From contig USAC01000049.1 of the NCBI GenBank assembly GCA_900552475.1, forward strand, positions 1 to 15,298: DNA of 15,298 nucleotides, in the 5' to 3' direction. The notes under the pieces are model-generated. The model saw nothing but the letters and a program-made list of their open reading frames with translations. It was not told where the DNA came from and made no database searches. The translations under genes were made by a program, and so were the position numbers. Shown one piece after another: positions 14,037 to 15,298 of this stretch. The stretch is from an uncultured Eubacteriales bacterium. GTDB lineage: Bacteria > Bacillota > Clostridia > Oscillospirales > Oscillospiraceae. Position 1 is the first letter of the stretch. Each line of letters opens with the position of its first letter.

Positions 14037-15298
14037 TTACTGACTCATCAGCCCCAGCTGATAAAACGCCACGGCGCTCGCGGCGGCGACGTTCAGCGAG
14101 TCCACCCCGCGGGACATCGGGATGCGCACGGTGTAGTCGCACGCGGCGATCGTCCCGTCGGCGAGCCCGTCGCCCTCGGGCCCGAGCACGACGGCGAGCT
14201 TTTCTGCCGCGGCCAGCCGCGGATCACACAGCGTGAGCGAGTCGTCCCGCAGCGCCATCGCCGCCGTCTGAAAGCCCAGCGCGTGCAGCTGCGCGACCCA
14301 GTCGCCCTCCGGCAGGTACGTCCACGGGATGAGAAAGACGTTTCCCATGCTCACGCGGCTGGCGCGGCGGTAGAGCGGATCGCTCCCGGCGCTCGTGAGC
14401 AGGACGGCGTCCATCCCCAGCGCGGCGGCGGAGCGGAAAATCGCGCCGACGTTCGTCGGGTTCATCACGTTTTCGAGCACGGCGATGCGCCGCGCGGTGG
14501 CGCAGACCTCCTCGACGGTCGGCAGCTGCGGGCGGCGCATGGCGCAGAGCATCCCGCGCGTGAGATGAAAGCCCGTCAGCTTCGCCAGCACCTCGAGCGG
14601 GGCGGTGTAGACCGGGATGTCGCCGCAGCGGCGCAGAAGGTCGCTTGCCTTGCCCTCGATGTGCTTCGTCTCGATGAGCGCGGAGACGGGGACACACCCG
14701 GCGTCGAGCGCGCGGCCGATTTCGGTCGTGTCGCGGGAGACCGAGGCCCGGACAAGTCTGCCGAACAGCTCGGCGATCCGTGCCGAGTCGGTCGCCGTCA
14801 TATTTTGTGATCGCTCGCCCGGTGCCAGCCACCGGTCGCTGTCCGGGACAGGAAAAATCCGCAACGTTCGTCCGCCGAGCAATCCGTATAGGATGTTCGC
14901 CTTTTCGTCCAATTTCAGGTACTCCTTGTCCAGTTTCGTCCGCTCGGCCGGCGCTTTCGCATAGACCGCTTCCGCCTGCTTGCCGATCCGGTAACCGTCG
15001 GGTGGAACGCCGTCGAACAACTCGGCGAACGAGACGTGCGTCCGGTTCGTGCCCAGCGCTTCGCGCAGCGGTTTCGAGTCGAGGCGGATCAGCGGCTCGC
15101 GGCTCCAGCGCGCCGAGTCGGTCACGATGCCGAGCAGCACCTGGTCGGCGTTCATTCCGCGATAGCGTTCTCCGTGATAGAGTTTGCGTAATACTTCCGA
15201 GGCATAGCTGCCGAGCGGTTCGATCCGTCCGTCGAGGGATTGTACGGGCAATGCGCCGAAACGCGCGGCGATCGCCCGGTCGGGAACGTCGTCCGAAG
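14037..15298 (-). CDS. SpoU rRNA methyltransferase fused in frame to a foreign N-terminal fragment (5' partial)
   Basis: One open frame runs from the right window edge to TAA at 14037. The C-terminal about 225 residues, after the join near 14697-14720, are a SpoU/TrmH-type 2'-O-ribose methyltransferase. They show the substrate-binding region (PVYTAPLEVLAKLTGFHLTRG), motif 1 NPTNVGAIFRSAAALGMDA, motif 2 VLGPEGDGL and motif 3 IPMSRGVDSLNVAAASAVA, which form the SAM-binding trefoil knot. The expected N-terminal start of a SpoU protein (a segment such as FIAESPKVI before RALDAG) is replaced by unrelated sequence. The frame has no usable start of its own and continues to the edge; TTG at 15251 is only an internal codon. 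The intact host gene would be about 270 residues. Confidence 0.8.
   Translation of the reverse strand, partial: SDDVPDRAIAARFGALPVQSLDGRIEPLGSYASEVLRKLYHGERYRGMNADQVLLGIVTDSARWSREPLIRLDSKPLREALGTNRTHVSFAELFDGVPPDGYRIGKQAEAVYAKAPAERTKLDKEYLKLDEKANILYGLLGGRTLRIFPVPDSDRWLAPGERSQNMTATDSARIAELFGRLVRASVSRDTTEIGRALDAGCVPVSALIETKHIEGKASDLLRRCGDIPVYTAPLEVLAKLTGFHLTRGMLCAMRRPQLPTVEEVCATARRIAVLENVMNPTNVGAIFRSAAALGMDAVLLTSAGSDPLYRRASRVSMGNVFLIPWTYLPEGDWVAQLHALGFQTAAMALRDDSLTLCDPRLAAAEKLAVVLGPEGDGLADGTIAACDYTVRIPMSRGVDSLNVAAASAVAFYQLGLMSQ
14697..15298 (-). other. Fragment of a Bacteroidota cytochrome c biogenesis (CcsA/ResB-like) protein
   Basis: About 200 residues read as RFGALPVQSLDGRIEPLGS, ASEVLRKLYHGERYRGMNADQ, then YLKLDEKANILYGLLGG and LRIFPVPDSDRWLAPGE. 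This resembles the periplasmic stretch between the ResB-like and CcsA-like halves of large Bacteroidota cytochrome c assembly proteins. I base this on remembered family patterns, not a search. The CcsA transmembrane half that should follow is missing. Codon use also shifts: GAA and AAA are common here, while GAG and AAG dominate in the neighbours. The stretch is open to the window edge, so the protein began further right. Confidence 0.65.

Noticed and set aside
13765..14043. Plus-strand ORF across the palindrome cluster
   Set aside because: Its sequence is fully explained by the inverted repeats, it has no ribosome binding site and no protein features.

Overview
The window looks like high-GC chromosomal DNA from a gut-type Clostridia bacterium, probably Oscillospiraceae-like. 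The reasons are the AGGAGG-type ribosome binding sites, lipoproteins with short leader peptides, an ApbE/EetA/EetB-like group, a CbxX/SpoVK-type ATPase and tightly packed operons. This placement is inference from gene content. The far right end does not fit. From about 14,700 to 15,298 the reading frame resembles the periplasmic part of a Bacteroidota (Alistipes-like) cytochrome c biogenesis protein, fused in frame to a clostridial SpoU rRNA methyltransferase. The simplest explanation is a chimeric assembly join.

Region 1 (175-3165, plus strand) is a compact operon: a lipoprotein, an HPr-kinase-like P-loop protein, a radical SAM/SPASM enzyme and a PqqD-like carrier protein. It ends in two tandem hairpin terminators. 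This combination suggests peptide modification (RiPP-type), but no clear precursor peptide is present. A very small secreted-peptide gene on the minus strand (3384 to 3176) has its own good promoter, runs toward this operon, and needs one frameshift to read through.

Region 2 (3482-8353, plus strand) is one seven-gene unit with a strong promoter, a structured leader of about 200 nt and a clear terminator: rpe, recR, apbE, eetA-like, eetB-like, a CbxX/SpoVK-like AAA+ ATPase and a MazG-like pyrophosphohydrolase. The apbE-eetA-eetB core matches the accessory part of flavin-based extracellular electron transfer loci. The usual Ndh2, PplA and DmkA partners are not in the window.

Region 3 (8358-9695, plus strand) is a more AT-rich insert with its own promoter and terminator. 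It holds an unrecognised acidic protein and a DUF5104-like lipoprotein.

Region 4 (13720 back to 9736, minus strand) is a tightly coupled operon: cysteine desulfurase, MATE transporter, flavodoxin-fold oxidoreductase and an RlmA-type 23S rRNA methyltransferase. Upstream of it, 13810-13986 holds a cluster of palindromes that resembles a dispersed intergenic repeat. The chimeric SpoU/CcsA-like frame follows.
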